From Bacillus gaemokensis (lineage in GTDB: Bacteria > Bacillota > Bacilli > Bacillales > Bacillaceae_G), in the NCBI RefSeq assembly GCF_001590835.1, contig NZ_LTAQ01000001.1, positions 357,970 through 421,969 on the forward strand: 64,000 bases of DNA, in the 5' to 3' direction. The translations under genes were made by a program, and so were the position numbers. Within the stretch, counting starts at the first letter, position 1; the number at the start of each line of letters is the position of its first letter. Positions 1-8,311 of the stretch are shown here, piece by piece. Under the pieces are notes generated by a model that made no database searches, was not told the DNA's origin, and was given only the letters and a program-made list of their open reading frames with translations.

Positions 1-101
1 ATTTTATCTCCCGGCTTCCATTCACCGTCCTCAATTAGCTGTTTCACCCACTCTTGAATCTGATAATAGATCGGAAATGGTGAATACTTGTCGATGTTCA
101 T
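1..101 (-). CDS. nagR: GntR-family regulator NagR (YvoA-like), N-terminal part only
   Basis: The first 33 codons of a GntR-type repressor are visible, beginning [18 protein letters not shown], which is the usual N-terminus of the NagR/YvoA regulator of N-acetylglucosamine use; the rest lies beyond the left edge. The ATG is at 101-99 and is preceded by GTGAGG inside nagB. The gene overlaps the last 71 bases of nagB in another frame, so it is the third gene of nagA-nagB-nagR. Family knowledge: the protein binds dre-type palindromes and is released by GlcNAc-6-P or GlcN-6-P. The identification rests on a short stretch plus the operon context. Confidence 0.8.
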   Translation of the reverse strand, partial: MNIDKYSPFPIYYQIQEWVKQLIEDGEWKPGDK

Positions 102-819
102 CAGCAATCGCCTCACTGCATAAAGATAGAGCTTCTTGATCAGCAATTACGGTTACATTCGGATGACGTTGCAGCACTGTAGCAGGACACGCTTCGCTAA
201 ATTCACCTTGTAATAATTCTTTGATTGCTTCTGCCTTTTTCGGACCCATAGCAACAAGGAGAATTCGTTTCGCTTTCATAATGCTTCCAATACCCATTGT
301 AATTGCATGAGTTGGTACATCTTCTTCGTTTTCGAAGAAGCGAAGGTTCGCTTGGCGCGTAGACTCTGTTAATTCTACAATATTAGTTGGAGAATTAAAT
401 GCTGTTCCTGGCTCGTTAAATCCGATGTGACCGTTTTCACCGATTCCAAGAATCTGTAAGTCAACTGGGTTAGCTGCTAGAATGCTTTCATAACGCTTGC
501 ATTCCTCTTCCAAATCACTTGCCATCCCATTTGGTACATAAGTTTCTTTGAAAGGAAGATGATTAAACAACTGTTCTTGCATAAAGTAATGATAGCTGTT
601 TTTATCTTCATGTGGTAAATTTACGTACTCATCTAAGTTTACAGTGGTTACACGGCTTGTATCAAGTTTATTTTTTCGCATTTCTGCATAAATACCAAGT
701 GGAGAGCTTCCTGTAGCCATTCCTAACGTTGGATTTTCTTTTGATTTTACAACTTCTTCAATTAATTTATAGCCTGCCTCAGCTAATTCTTCTGGAGTTT
801 TTACAACAAGAATATTCAT
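31..819 (-). CDS. nagB: glucosamine-6-phosphate deaminase
   Basis: Converts glucosamine-6-phosphate to fructose-6-phosphate and ammonia, feeding amino sugars into glycolysis. The 262-residue protein has the phosphate-binding ATGSSP (35-40), the NLDEY segment (61-65) and the active-site block [15 protein letters not shown] (124-138) with the catalytic histidine near 131. Length is normal for the family. The start ATG follows AAGGAAGGGAAG four bases after the nagA stop, so the two are translationally close. The 3' end runs 71 bases into nagR. Confidence 0.97.
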   Translation of the reverse strand: MNILVVKTPEELAEAGYKLIEEVVKSKENPTLGMATGSSPLGIYAEMRKNKLDTSRVTTVNLDEYVNLPHEDKNSYHYFMQEQLFNHLPFKETYVPNGMASDLEEECKRYESILAANPVDLQILGIGENGHIGFNEPGTAFNSPTNIVELTESTRQANLRFFENEEDVPTHAITMGIGSIMKAKRILLVAMGPKKAEAIKELLQGEFSEACPATVLQRHPNVTVIADQEALSLCSEAIADEHRQVFTISDLLSDSRVGETAN

Positions 820-823
820 CTAT

Positions 824-1972
824 TTACTTCCCTTCCTTCATATGAATTCCTAATCGAACTGTATCATATACATGTAAATCTTCAGTCATAACAACAAAAT
901 CAGCATCTTTCCCTGCTACTAATGCCCCTTTATTTGTTAGTCCAAACTCTTCTGCTTGGTTAACTGACGTCATAAGTACAGCCTCTTCAACAGAACATCC
1001 TGTAAATTCAATTACATTACGAAATGCTTGGTCCATTTTCAAAATACTACCAGCTAACGTTCCATCTTCTAATCGTGCACTACCATCTTTTACATGTACA
1101 GGCTGTCCGCCAAGTTCATATAATCCATCTTCTAGACCTTTTGCACGCATTGCGTCAGTAATGACACTTACTTTTTTAGGCCCTTTTAATTTATATGCTA
1201 ATTTCACCATATCTGGATGAATGTGAATACCATCAGTAATTACTTCAACCATTACATCTGGGTTTAGTAAAACATGACCCACAACCCCTGGCTCACGGTG
1301 ATGTAAACCACGCATTTGATTGTATAAGTGTGTAGCATGTGTAATGTTTCTGTTTTTGAGGTCAGCATCAATCGCATCAGTATGCCCGATTGTGCCAACA
1401 ACACCAGTCTCAGCCAGATACTGTTCAAACGCTTCTGCACCTTCTTCTTCTGGTGCATACGTTACTAATTTAATTAAATTACCACTTGCTTCTTGCCATT
1501 GCTTAAATTGTTCAATATTCGCAGGAACGATATGCTCAAGTGGTTGTGCTCCTGCACGTTTTTTTGAAACATACGGTCCTTCTAAATGAATATATTCAAA
1601 ATGTGCTCCTTTTTCTTTCGCTTCTTTTGCAGCATGTAAAGCTGCTTCAATTGCTTCTGGAGCTTGCGTCATTGTTGTTGGGAAGTAAGTTGTAACCCCT
1701 TCTTTTAACATTTCTTTACCAAGGGTTACTAAACCATCGCTATTTGCATCCATCGCATCAATATCGTATCCACCATGAATATGAACATCGATCATACCTG
1801 GAATCACAATCTTTCCTTCTGCATCAAAAACAGTTTCATTTTCTTGTGATACATATTGAGCCATCAAACCAATTTCTTCAATTTTTTCTGCGTAACGAAT
1901 AAATCCACTTTCCATTACTTCTTGACCTGTATAAATGTTGGCATTGATGACAACTTGCGTTTTCATTTTCAT
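824..1972 (-). CDS. nagA: N-acetylglucosamine-6-phosphate deacetylase
   Basis: Cytosolic amidohydrolase that removes acetate from GlcNAc-6-P, making the substrate of NagB. The 382-residue protein has the metal-binding HIH (64-66) in an IDVHIHGGYD block, the LEGPY segment, IGHTDA, and ITDAMRAKG, all typical of the family. The start is ATG 1972 (GGGGAAAGG upstream); a second ATG two codons later is an alternative with better spacing. It is the first gene of a minus-strand nagA-nagB-nagR operon, and a NagR-like palindrome lies about 80 bases upstream. Confidence 0.97.
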   Translation of the reverse strand: MKMKTQVVINANIYTGQEVMESGFIRYAEKIEEIGLMAQYVSQENETVFDAEGKIVIPGMIDVHIHGGYDIDAMDANSDGLVTLGKEMLKEGVTTYFPTTMTQAPEAIEAALHAAKEAKEKGAHFEYIHLEGPYVSKKRAGAQPLEHIVPANIEQFKQWQEASGNLIKLVTYAPEEEGAEAFEQYLAETGVVGTIGHTDAIDADLKNRNITHATHLYNQMRGLHHREPGVVGHVLLNPDVMVEVITDGIHIHPDMVKLAYKLKGPKKVSVITDAMRAKGLEDGLYELGGQPVHVKDGSARLEDGTLAGSILKMDQAFRNVIEFTGCSVEEAVLMTSVNQAEEFGLTNKGALVAGKDADFVVMTEDLHVYDTVRLGIHMKEGK

Positions 1973-2046
1973 CGATCCTTTCCCCTAAAATACCTACTTG
2001 TTATTATTACCTATTTGCCTAACCCCATCTTAATATATACACGAGT

Positions 2047-2069
2047 AGTTGTCTATACATTATAAATAA
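2047..2069 (-). promoter_or_regulatory. nag operon promoter -10 with NagR (dre-like) operator
   Basis: On the minus strand a TATAAT hexamer (2069-2064) is followed directly by TGTATAGACA (2059-2050), close to the dre/YvoA palindrome pattern (consensus core around TGGTCTAGACCA). Its position at the start of nagA-nagB-nagR fits autoregulation by NagR. The -35 is weak. The site is inferred from pattern only. Confidence 0.5.
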
Positions 2070-2102
2070 ATTTCCTCTTTGTTTAGTAAAAAAGGAAATT
2101 TA
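2067..2102. repeat. 10-bp inverted repeat upstream of nagA
   Basis: TAAATTTCCT (2067-2076) and AGGAAATTTA (2093-2102) form a perfect inverted repeat separated by 16 bases, just upstream of the candidate nag -10. It could be a second operator or chance in AT-rich DNA. Confidence 0.35.
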
Positions 2103-2215
2103 CATTTCTTCTCTAATTATAATATATATTATTCATTTTTTCCAAAAGAAGACAGTTCACCTTTTATGAATTTTGGTAACGATTCCTTATTCATTGTATG
2201 AACATATACTCCTTT

Positions 2216-3118
2216 TTACTTTAACAGTGGGTATGGCGAATTAGGCAACATTGCAATATGCTCACCATCCGTCTCAATCTCTATCGTTTGTTTATCTGTT
2301 GCATATATCATTACACCATATCGCTTTAATCTTTTTACTACACTTTGGTGTGGATGCCCATATGGGTTTTTATTCCCATAAGAAAGAATAGCAAATTGAG
2401 GTCCTACCTTTGTCAAAAAGGTTTCACTAGTTGAGGTGTAGGAACCATGATGCCCAACTTTTAATACATCTGCATGTACATCATAATCGTTTATTATTTT
2501 TTTCTCCGTTTGTACGTCAGCATCTCCCATTAACAAAAAATCAGCCTTACCATATCGCACCTTTAAAACAATGGAGGACTCATTATTTTCATCTTTTGAT
2601 TTCCCATTATTCAACACTTGAATTGAAACATGCGGATCCAATGGGATATGTTGACCTTGTTTAACACGAATAAACGGAATCCCCCTCTTTTTAATATTTC
2701 TTCTATACGTATGATACGTAAAAGAGCTATATGTTTTCCCACTATCTAATACGAGTGATACTGGCATTTGTTCTATAATTGGAATAAGACCACCTATATG
2801 ATCCATATCAGGATGAGTTCCTACTACAACATCTAAATGGTTAATTCCCTTTTGAATTAATTTTTGAATAATTACTTCACCCGCTTCATAAGGCCCTCCA
2901 TCAATCAACATTGTTTTGCCATTTGGGAAAATAATAAGCGAAGCATCCCCTTGTCCTACTTTCAAAAAGCTAACTTTCATTTTCCCAAGATGTGGACGTT
3001 GCATATATAAAGAAGACGCAGTATGAATAGACGTCATATATCTTTTGACAGATGTGCTGTTTAATGAACAACATAATAAAACAGAAACTAACAACAGAAT
3101 AATCCGTACCCTCTTCAT
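2216..3118 (-). CDS. secreted metallo-beta-lactamase-fold (ComEC C-terminal-like) hydrolase
   Basis: A 300-residue protein with an N-terminal hydrophobic export or anchor segment (VRIILLLVSVLLCC) followed by a metallo-beta-lactamase domain. The zinc motif HPDMDH sits near residues 102-107, then MGDAD and VGHHGS, the order seen in the ComEC/Rec2 C-terminal domain family. Without the ComEC competence channel it is a stand-alone extracellular hydrolase; such proteins are suspected nucleases or phosphodiesterases, but substrate cannot be told from sequence. The second ATG (3118) is chosen because AAAAAGGAG precedes it at the right spacing. It lies downstream of scpB, separated by a terminator. 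Confidence 0.8.
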   Translation of the reverse strand: MKRVRIILLLVSVLLCCSLNSTSVKRYMTSIHTASSLYMQRPHLGKMKVSFLKVGQGDASLIIFPNGKTMLIDGGPYEAGEVIIQKLIQKGINHLDVVVGTHPDMDHIGGLIPIIEQMPVSLVLDSGKTYSSFTYHTYRRNIKKRGIPFIRVKQGQHIPLDPHVSIQVLNNGKSKDENNESSIVLKVRYGKADFLLMGDADVQTEKKIINDYDVHADVLKVGHHGSYTSTSETFLTKVGPQFAILSYGNKNPYGHPHQSVVKRLKRYGVMIYATDKQTIEIETDGEHIAMLPNSPYPLLK

Positions 3119-3171
3119 AACCCGTCTCCTTTTTTTCATTTAGTATGACTCGCTATGTATTTCATATACAA

Positions 3172-3199
3172 AAAAAGCTTAGCAAAATGCTAAGCTTTT
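3172..3199 (-). terminator. terminator after scpB
   Basis: AAAAGCTTAGC-aaaat-GCTAAGCTTTT stem followed, on the minus strand, by TTTTTTTGT. The hairpin begins in the scpB stop codon region. Confidence 0.85.
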
Positions 3200-3770
3200 A
3201 TTTAGATAATTCCTGCAATGAGCCAAAGAATAGATCTGCCTCATTCATTTCTTCATTTTCTTCAGAAAGAGCTGGTAGATCATCTAATGTCTGTAATCCA
3301 AACGTATCTAAAAACTCTTTTGTTGTGCCGTACAAAATGGGACGTCCCGGGCCTTCTGCTCTACCAGTTTCTTTGATAAGCAAATGTGATACCAGTGTTT
3401 GCAATGCCCTGTCCGTTTTCACACCACGAATCTCTTCCATTTCACTTCTTGTAATTGGTTGACGATATGCAACAATCGCTAATGTTTCAAGAGCTGCCTG
3501 AGAGAGAGAAGCGGCTGTTGGTGTATCCATTAACTTTTGATAATATAGCGCGTGTTCCTTCTTTGTAGCAAGGCGATACACTTTTGCAAATTGTACAATT
3601 TGCAATCCTCGCTGCAGCCCTTCCCATTCTTTTTGCATTTCTTCAATCATTTTAATTACATCTTTCACTTCAACTTCAAGTACTTTTGCAATTTGTTCTG
3701 GATAAATCCCTTCATCTCCCGCAACAAATAAAAGCCCTTCAATAATCGCCATCTGTTCTTTTCTATTCAA
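3198..3770 (-). CDS. scpB: segregation and condensation protein B
   Basis: Kleisin-interacting winged-helix subunit of the SMC-ScpAB condensin, needed for chromosome organisation and segregation. The 190-residue protein has the typical [15 protein letters not shown] start, the second winged helix with [26 protein letters not shown], and the GRPILYGTT segment. Translation starts at TTG (3770), eight bases after GAAAGGAG. Its partner scpA is upstream but separated by about 260 bases holding repeat DNA, unlike the tight scpA-scpB arrangement usual in Bacillus. Confidence 0.96.
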   Translation of the reverse strand: MNRKEQMAIIEGLLFVAGDEGIYPEQIAKVLEVEVKDVIKMIEEMQKEWEGLQRGLQIVQFAKVYRLATKKEHALYYQKLMDTPTAASLSQAALETLAIVAYRQPITRSEMEEIRGVKTDRALQTLVSHLLIKETGRAEGPGRPILYGTTKEFLDTFGLQTLDDLPALSEENEEMNEADLFFGSLQELSK

Positions 3771-3869
3771 CGTACGATCTCCTTTCTCATATTTTCATTC
3801 GAAAAATATCCACAACAAAAACCGAATCACAGCATACTGTGCCCGGTCTAACATCCCTTTTATTGTTCC

Positions 3870-3985
3870 AAATGGTAAAGTGAAATTTTAACCAGAGGGT
3901 GAGATAACCACCTATGCATAGCAGGATAAAGTGAAACTTCCACTAGTCAGCTACGCTCAACTAATAGAAAGCTTTCACTAATCAC
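3870..3985. repeat. degenerate B. cereus-group intergenic repeat (bcr-like) between scpA and scpB
   Basis: Two copies of AAAGTGAAA (3877-3885 and 3928-3936) each start a related stretch (TTTTAACCAGAGGG and CTTCCACTAGTCAG), followed by an inverted AAGCTTTCACT. This resembles the AAAGTGAAAC..ATCAGTGG ends of the dispersed bcr repeats of the B. cereus group. The assignment is from remembered consensus and is not certain. The 257-base gap otherwise holds nothing visible. Confidence 0.5.
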
Positions 3986-4027
3986 CATACTCCTATTTCC
4001 TCACACTTCTGCTCTATACCTTATTAC

Positions 4028-4762
4028 TTATTTAGAACGCGACAAAAAGATTTCATCAAAGTTTTGTTCTTGCTCGATAACAATCTGTTGGTTTTTCATT
4101 AATTCAAGTATAGCTAAAAATGTTACAACCATTACTTCACGTTCTTCATCAGCAAATAAATCATAAAAACTTTGACGACCGCCTACTGTTTCCAACTGTT
4201 TTAAAATATCAGTCATCCGCTGTTCAATCGGTATTTCTTGTCGAGTAATCCGCGTTGTTACTGGACGCTTTGATTTTTTACGACGTATGAGCTTTTGGAA
4301 CGCTGCTAACATATCATAGAGTGTGACATCCAGAGGTAAGTTTGTCTCTTCTTCTTGCTGAAACGATGTAAAATCGATCGGTGGACGTGTATAGAGCTGA
4401 GCTCTTTCCTGTTCTCTCTCTTTTAACTCAGTAGCAACTTGCTTATATTTTTTATATTCAATTAACCGCTCCATCAATTCTTGACGAGGATCATCTATAA
4501 AATCTTCCCCATTATCAGGTATATCTTCCTCCTGCTTCGGTAACAGCATCTTACTTTTAATTTGTAATAGCGTTGCAGCCATCACCAAGTATTCACTTGC
4601 AACATCCAACTGCAAATCTTTCATCGTATGAATATAGGATAAATACTGCTCTGTAATTTCCGCTACAGGAATATTATATATATCAATTTCATAACGATGA
4701 ATTAAATGTAACAATAGATCTAAAGGCCCTTCAAAAGCCTCTACCTTAAAATTATATTGCAC
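4028..4762 (-). CDS. scpA: segregation and condensation protein A (kleisin)
   Basis: Kleisin subunit that bridges SMC heads. The sequence [20 protein letters not shown] at the start and [21 protein letters not shown] near the end are the conserved N- and C-terminal SMC-contact helices. The GTG at 4762 is preferred, giving VQYNFKV; GGTGGG lies seven bases before it, and a GTG five codons upstream has no good ribosome site. The product is 244 residues, normal for the family. Upstream is an intergenic region shared with a divergent YjcZ-like gene. Confidence 0.95.
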   Translation of the reverse strand: MQYNFKVEAFEGPLDLLLHLIHRYEIDIYNIPVAEITEQYLSYIHTMKDLQLDVASEYLVMAATLLQIKSKMLLPKQEEDIPDNGEDFIDDPRQELMERLIEYKKYKQVATELKEREQERAQLYTRPPIDFTSFQQEEETNLPLDVTLYDMLAAFQKLIRRKKSKRPVTTRITRQEIPIEQRMTDILKQLETVGGRQSFYDLFADEEREVMVVTFLAILELMKNQQIVIEQEQNFDEIFLSRSK

Positions 4763-4885
4763 AAAGCATCCCACCACATTTTTTCTATAACAACATAAGT
4801 ATAGAGCATACTTATGTTCTATCCAACCTTTTTGAGAAATTTAATTAAAAATAGACACTTACCCATGCAACAATGCCCACCCCTT

Positions 4886-4894
4886 CATATGATA
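4886..4894 (+). promoter_or_regulatory. possible sigma-K-like -10 before the YjcZ-like gene
   Basis: CATATGATA fits the CATANNNTA pattern of sigma-K -10 elements and lies about 40 bases before the small gene at 4932. No AC -35 is found at ideal spacing, so this is tentative; late mother-cell expression would suit the gene family. Confidence 0.3.
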
Positions 4895-4931
4895 GCAGTG
4901 TAGTAAGTACAATGTAGGAGGTTAAAAAACT

Positions 4932-5027
4932 ATGGGCCATGTTGATTGTGGTTTTAACGGCGGTTTCGCGTTACTTGTTGTACTATTTATTTTATTAATT
5001 ATTGTAGGAGCTGCTTGCTTCTGCTAA
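4932..5027 (+). CDS. YjcZ-family small sporulation peptide, 31 residues
   Basis: A 31-codon gene with a strong GTAGGAGG seven bases before its ATG. The peptide starts MGHVDCGFNGGFALLVVLF, continues with one hydrophobic helix and ends AACFC. The glycine-rich head, single membrane helix and cysteine-ending tail are typical of the YjcZ/YhcN-neighbour class of tiny spore-associated membrane peptides in Bacillus. It is followed by a strong hairpin terminator, so it forms its own transcription unit between scpA and a DUF309 gene. Molecular role unknown. Confidence 0.85.
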   Translation: MGHVDCGFNGGFALLVVLFILLIIVGAACFC

Positions 5028-5040
5028 TGCGTATTGTAGT

Positions 5041-5067
5041 AAACGACTAGAGAAATCTAGTCGTTTA
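5041..5067 (+). terminator. terminator after the YjcZ-like gene
   Basis: AAACGACTAGA-gaaa-TCTAGTCGTTT followed by an AT-rich tail, 13 bases after the stop. Confidence 0.85.
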
Positions 5068-5204
5068 TTATATATATCGTACTAACAATTGTATTTCTAC
5101 ATCACTTTTTAGCAAGTAACAAAGAAGTTGATACTCTCCCCACTCATCACCATTTCACTTTATGATACACTGTACATAAAACCGTTTAGACAGGAGCGAG
5201 CAGG

Positions 5205-5723
5205 ATGTATCCTACAGCATACATACAATTTTTAACTCATTTTCACGGAGACTACGATTATTTTGAATGTCATGAAGTGTTAGAAGAATATTGGAAATTA
5301 AAGCCACGAGGAATGCGTGATAACTACTGGGTTGGTTTTATTCAAATTGCCGTTTCATTATACCACCAAAGACGATTGAATTGGAATGGTGCAGCAAAAA
5401 TGATGAAAAGCGCAATTACTATTTTAGAAAAAGAACAGGACTCCGTGTATAAATTGGGACTAGATTATCAAGAACTTTTATCTTTACTAAAAAAACAACT
5501 GCAATCTATTCAAATAAAAGAATCTTTCACACCTATATTTTTACCCATTTTGGACATATCTTTAGAAAACACATGCATAAAATTATGTACCGAAAGAGGT
5601 CTCTCTTGGAAAAACGCGCAATCCTTCCCCAATGAATATATTGTCCATAAACATACTTTACGCAACAGAAGTGATGTAATATTCGAACGAAACGAACAAC
5701 TAAAAAAAAGAAAGCAGAGATGA
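5205..5723 (+). CDS. DUF309 family protein (YpuF-like)
   Basis: A 172-residue protein whose first 90 residues match the DUF309 pattern: FHGDYDYFECHEVLEEYWK, then YWVGFIQIAVSLYHQRRLNWNGA. This helical domain is widespread in Bacillus and cyanobacteria with no proven activity. Its position beside scpA and ribT corresponds to B. subtilis ypuF. Here it runs on the plus strand, convergent with ribT. GACAGGAGCGAGCAGG precedes the ATG. The last codons sit in one arm of a shared terminator. Confidence 0.8.
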   Translation: MYPTAYIQFLTHFHGDYDYFECHEVLEEYWKLKPRGMRDNYWVGFIQIAVSLYHQRRLNWNGAAKMMKSAITILEKEQDSVYKLGLDYQELLSLLKKQLQSIQIKESFTPIFLPILDISLENTCIKLCTERGLSWKNAQSFPNEYIVHKHTLRNRSDVIFERNEQLKKRKQR

Positions 5724-5745
5724 CACGATTTCTATCTCTGCTTTC
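5710..5745. terminator. bidirectional terminator between DUF309 gene and ribT
   Basis: GAAAGCAGAGAT and ATCTCTGCTTTC form a perfect 12-bp stem around a 12-base loop. It overlaps the stop codons of both convergent genes; A-rich on the left and T/A-rich on the right. Confidence 0.75.
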
Positions 5746-6112
5746 ATAAATGTATATTCTCTTCGAATTCCTTACACTTTTCACAAAAACTAGCAGTTTG
5801 TTCATTTCCACAAATTGCAATTCCTTGAAATTTATTTTTCAGTTCTTGAACCATCATCGTTCCAATTCCCATGTAACGATGAGATGGATTCACACTAAGA
5901 TGTTGAACCTCTAATACATTTTCTTCTTTTTTAATAATCCCAATTATCCCAACAAAGTCATCATTTTGTTTCCACAAATACAATTGCCAATTATCTTTTG
6001 TATCATATTCCTTCATTGTCAATTGTAATGTTTTCACATCTTTTTCAGTTGGCATAAAAGAAAGAAGCCCCATTGCAATCTTTTCATAACTTTTTTTAAA
6101 ACGAATTAACAT
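5744..6112 (-). CDS. ribT: GNAT acetyltransferase RibT
   Basis: A 122-residue GNAT-fold protein starting MLIRFKKSYEKIAMGLLSFMP, which closely matches the B. subtilis RibT N-terminus as remembered. The acetyl-CoA loop region reads LSVNPSHRYMGIGTMMVQ (about 72-89). In B. subtilis ribT is the last gene of the rib operon next to ypuF-scpA-scpB; here the rib operon is 44 kb away and ribT has stayed behind beside ypuF and scpA. Its substrate is not established. Confidence 0.85.
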   Translation of the reverse strand: MLIRFKKSYEKIAMGLLSFMPTEKDVKTLQLTMKEYDTKDNWQLYLWKQNDDFVGIIGIIKKEENVLEVQHLSVNPSHRYMGIGTMMVQELKNKFQGIAICGNEQTASFCEKCKEFEENIHL

Positions 6113-6665
6113 AAACTTTATCCCTTCTTACAAAAGTTACAAACTGTCTATCCCCTCAACCACTACTTCTACATCACATCTATTCTACAATATTTTCACT
6201 ATAGTGAGAAGAGCTGTCAAAACAACTTGATAATCATACAAAGAGAAATTAGGAAAGTCAACCGTACACAAATCCTTTATTCCTTACTCATACAATGACT
6301 CTTTTTAAGTAAGGCGGTTCTAGAGAAAGACCGTTCCCTTCTTGTGGTCCTTTCGCTAATAGATTATTAAAAGTAAGATATAAACTCTACTGCATCCTAT
6401 GTATTTTTACGAAATACGTTTCTCAGTATGACATTCATTTTAATGCAATAAACTTTGTCCTCCTACTTTATCATTTACTGCACGTTACCTACCAATTCCT
6501 GTTTATTAAGTAAAAAAGTCCAACTTCATCTATTCTCATCAATAAATCCGAATATACCTTACAATATTTCGAAACTAAAATAATCTAACCGCTATGTTAG
6601 CCTGAACAGTAACCTGCTGACAATATAACAAAACAAAAAAAGAGAGCTAAATAGCTCTCTTTAAC
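6113..6665. other. 553-base gap without a gene
   Basis: No open frame with a ribosome site is seen. It holds a 12-bp palindrome TCACTATAGTGA (6196-6207), a possible minus-strand TTGACA (within 6214-6222) serving ribT, a partial Fur-like TGATAATCAT (6229-6238), and the ppiB terminator at its right end. The segment is where B. subtilis carries the ribDEAH genes, so it may be a scar of their loss or relocation. Confidence 0.6.
6638..6662 (-). terminator. terminator after ppiB
   Basis: AAAGAGAGCT-aaat-AGCTCTCTTT with a run of T on the minus-strand side (TTTTTTTGTTTTG), ending four bases from the ppiB stop. Confidence 0.88.
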
Positions 6666-7103
6666 TTATTCTTCCCAAACTTTAACTTCTTTCATTACAT
6701 CGCCTTGACGCATGTTCAGTACTGTTTCGATGCCGCTTGTTGCTTTACCAAATACAGTATGCACACCATCTAAATGTGGTTGTGGCTCATGAACAACAAA
6801 GAATTGGCTACCACCTGTATTACGGCCAGCATGTGCCATAGAAAGTGATCCAACTAAATGTCTATGAGGATTTCCTTCAGTCTCACATGGAATAGAGTAA
6901 CCTGGGCCACCTGCTCCTGTTCCTGTTGGATCTCCACCTTGGCTTACAAAACCAGGAATAACGCGGTGGAATGTAACCCCATCATAAAATCCTTGCTCTG
7001 CTAGTTTCTTAAAGTTTTCAACTGTTTTTGGTGCTTCCTCTGGGAAAAATTCTAATTCGATTTTTTCACCATTCTCCATTAATATGTATCCTAAAGTTTT
7101 CAT
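6666..7103 (-). CDS. ppiB: peptidyl-prolyl cis-trans isomerase, cyclophilin type
   Basis: Cytosolic proline isomerase assisting protein folding. The 145-residue protein has the cyclophilin core [19 protein letters not shown] with the catalytic arginine, followed by [15 protein letters not shown] and [11 protein letters not shown]. Length matches bacterial PpiB. AAAGGAG precedes the ATG. The neighbourhood (ypuA on one side, ribT/ypuF/scpA on the other) matches B. subtilis. Confidence 0.97.
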   Translation of the reverse strand: MKTLGYILMENGEKIELEFFPEEAPKTVENFKKLAEQGFYDGVTFHRVIPGFVSQGGDPTGTGAGGPGYSIPCETEGNPHRHLVGSLSMAHAGRNTGGSQFFVVHEPQPHLDGVHTVFGKATSGIETVLNMRQGDVMKEVKVWEE

Positions 7104-7290
7104 ACGTATATATCTCCTTTCAACTATCTCAGCACTATATTACCATATTCGTGCCGAGAAACAAAAAGAATCCGACAATCTGTATACTTCTTTTTTAAAA
7201 TCAACAAGAAGATGGATGACAAATTTAAAAAATATACTATAATTACTGTGTTGCCCGCAAATTTCAGAAAGAGAAAGGGAGCGATTTTTC

Positions 7291-8157
7291 GTGAAAACGA
7301 AACTATTAGCTCTGCTATTAGCTGTTACGGTATTCATGATTCCTACAGCTTCATTTGCAGACGTGATTGAGGGAGAATCAATCGTTACATTAGGAGAAAA
7401 TTTATCTGAACAACAAAAACAAGATCTTTTAAAAGAAATGAAAGCGCCAAAAGATGCGCAAATTATCACTGTATCTAATGCGGAAGAACATAAATTTTTA
7501 GAAGGTATCGTTCCAAAATCACAAATTGGTACGAGAGCGATTTCCTCTTCTATGATTACGTATACAAAACCAGGATCTGGTCTTATTGTACGAGCAAAAA
7601 ATATTAATTGGGTAACAGATGCAATGTATACAAATGCACTAATCACAGCCGGTGTGAAAGATGCGGAAATCCAAATCACTGCACCATTTAAAGTATCAGG
7701 AACAGCTGCTTTAACAGGCTTAATGAAAGCTTACGAAACAACATCAAAAAAAGAAATTCCTGAAGAAGTAAAAAAGGTTGCCAATGAAGAAATGGTTCAA
7801 ACAGCTAAACTTGGTGACAAAATTGGTGACGAAAAAGCTGTTCAGCTTGTCGCAAAAGTAAAAGAAGAAATTTCCAAAGAACAGCCAAAAACAACCGAAG
7901 ATTTACGTGCATTAATTAAAAAAATTGCAGAACAACTTGGCATTACACTAACAGATGAACAGTTAGATAGTTTAGTTTCACTCTTTGATAAGATGAAAAA
8001 CTTAAATATTGACTGGAACCAAGTTGGTAGCCAATTAAATAAAGCGAAAGAACATGTTTCAGCCTTCCTAGGATCGGAAGAAGGCCAAGGGTTTCTAGAT
8101 AAAGTAAAAGATTTCTTCTCTAGTATCATTGATTTTATTAAATCACTATTTAAGTAA
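7291..8157 (+). CDS. ypuA: secreted DUF1002 protein (YpuA)
   Basis: A 288-residue exported protein starting at GTG, preceded by GAAAGGGAGCG. The signal peptide is KTKLLALLLAVTVFMIPTASFA with cleavage likely before DVIEG. The mature part follows the DUF1002 pattern (VTLGENLSEQQKQDLLKEM, TYTKPGSGLIVRAKNINWV, ITAPFKVSGTAALTGLMKAYE). In B. subtilis ypuA lies next to ppiB, as here, and is linked to cell-envelope stress; the molecular role is unknown. A terminator follows directly. Confidence 0.88.
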   Translation: MKTKLLALLLAVTVFMIPTASFADVIEGESIVTLGENLSEQQKQDLLKEMKAPKDAQIITVSNAEEHKFLEGIVPKSQIGTRAISSSMITYTKPGSGLIVRAKNINWVTDAMYTNALITAGVKDAEIQITAPFKVSGTAALTGLMKAYETTSKKEIPEEVKKVANEEMVQTAKLGDKIGDEKAVQLVAKVKEEISKEQPKTTEDLRALIKKIAEQLGITLTDEQLDSLVSLFDKMKNLNIDWNQVGSQLNKAKEHVSAFLGSEEGQGFLDKVKDFFSSIIDFIKSLFK

Positions 8158-8182
8158 AAGCTCGTCAATGACGAGCTTTTTT
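8156..8182 (+). terminator. terminator after ypuA
   Basis: AAAAGCTCGTC-aat-GACGAGCTTTT followed by TT; begins in the stop codon. Confidence 0.9.
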
Positions 8183-8311
8183 CTATATAAATCCAATTTA
8201 AAAAACGACATAAACTCCTTCTTTTTAGGTGGAAGAGAAAACGAGCGCAAATCACCTTTTGTTCTTCATAGTAGCAACTTATATGTCGAAAAATCAAAAT
8301 GGATTTATATA

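Noticed and set aside
7140-7679. Minus-strand frame opposite ypuA
   Set aside because: Covers the ypuA promoter and signal peptide in antisense; no ribosome site or domain.
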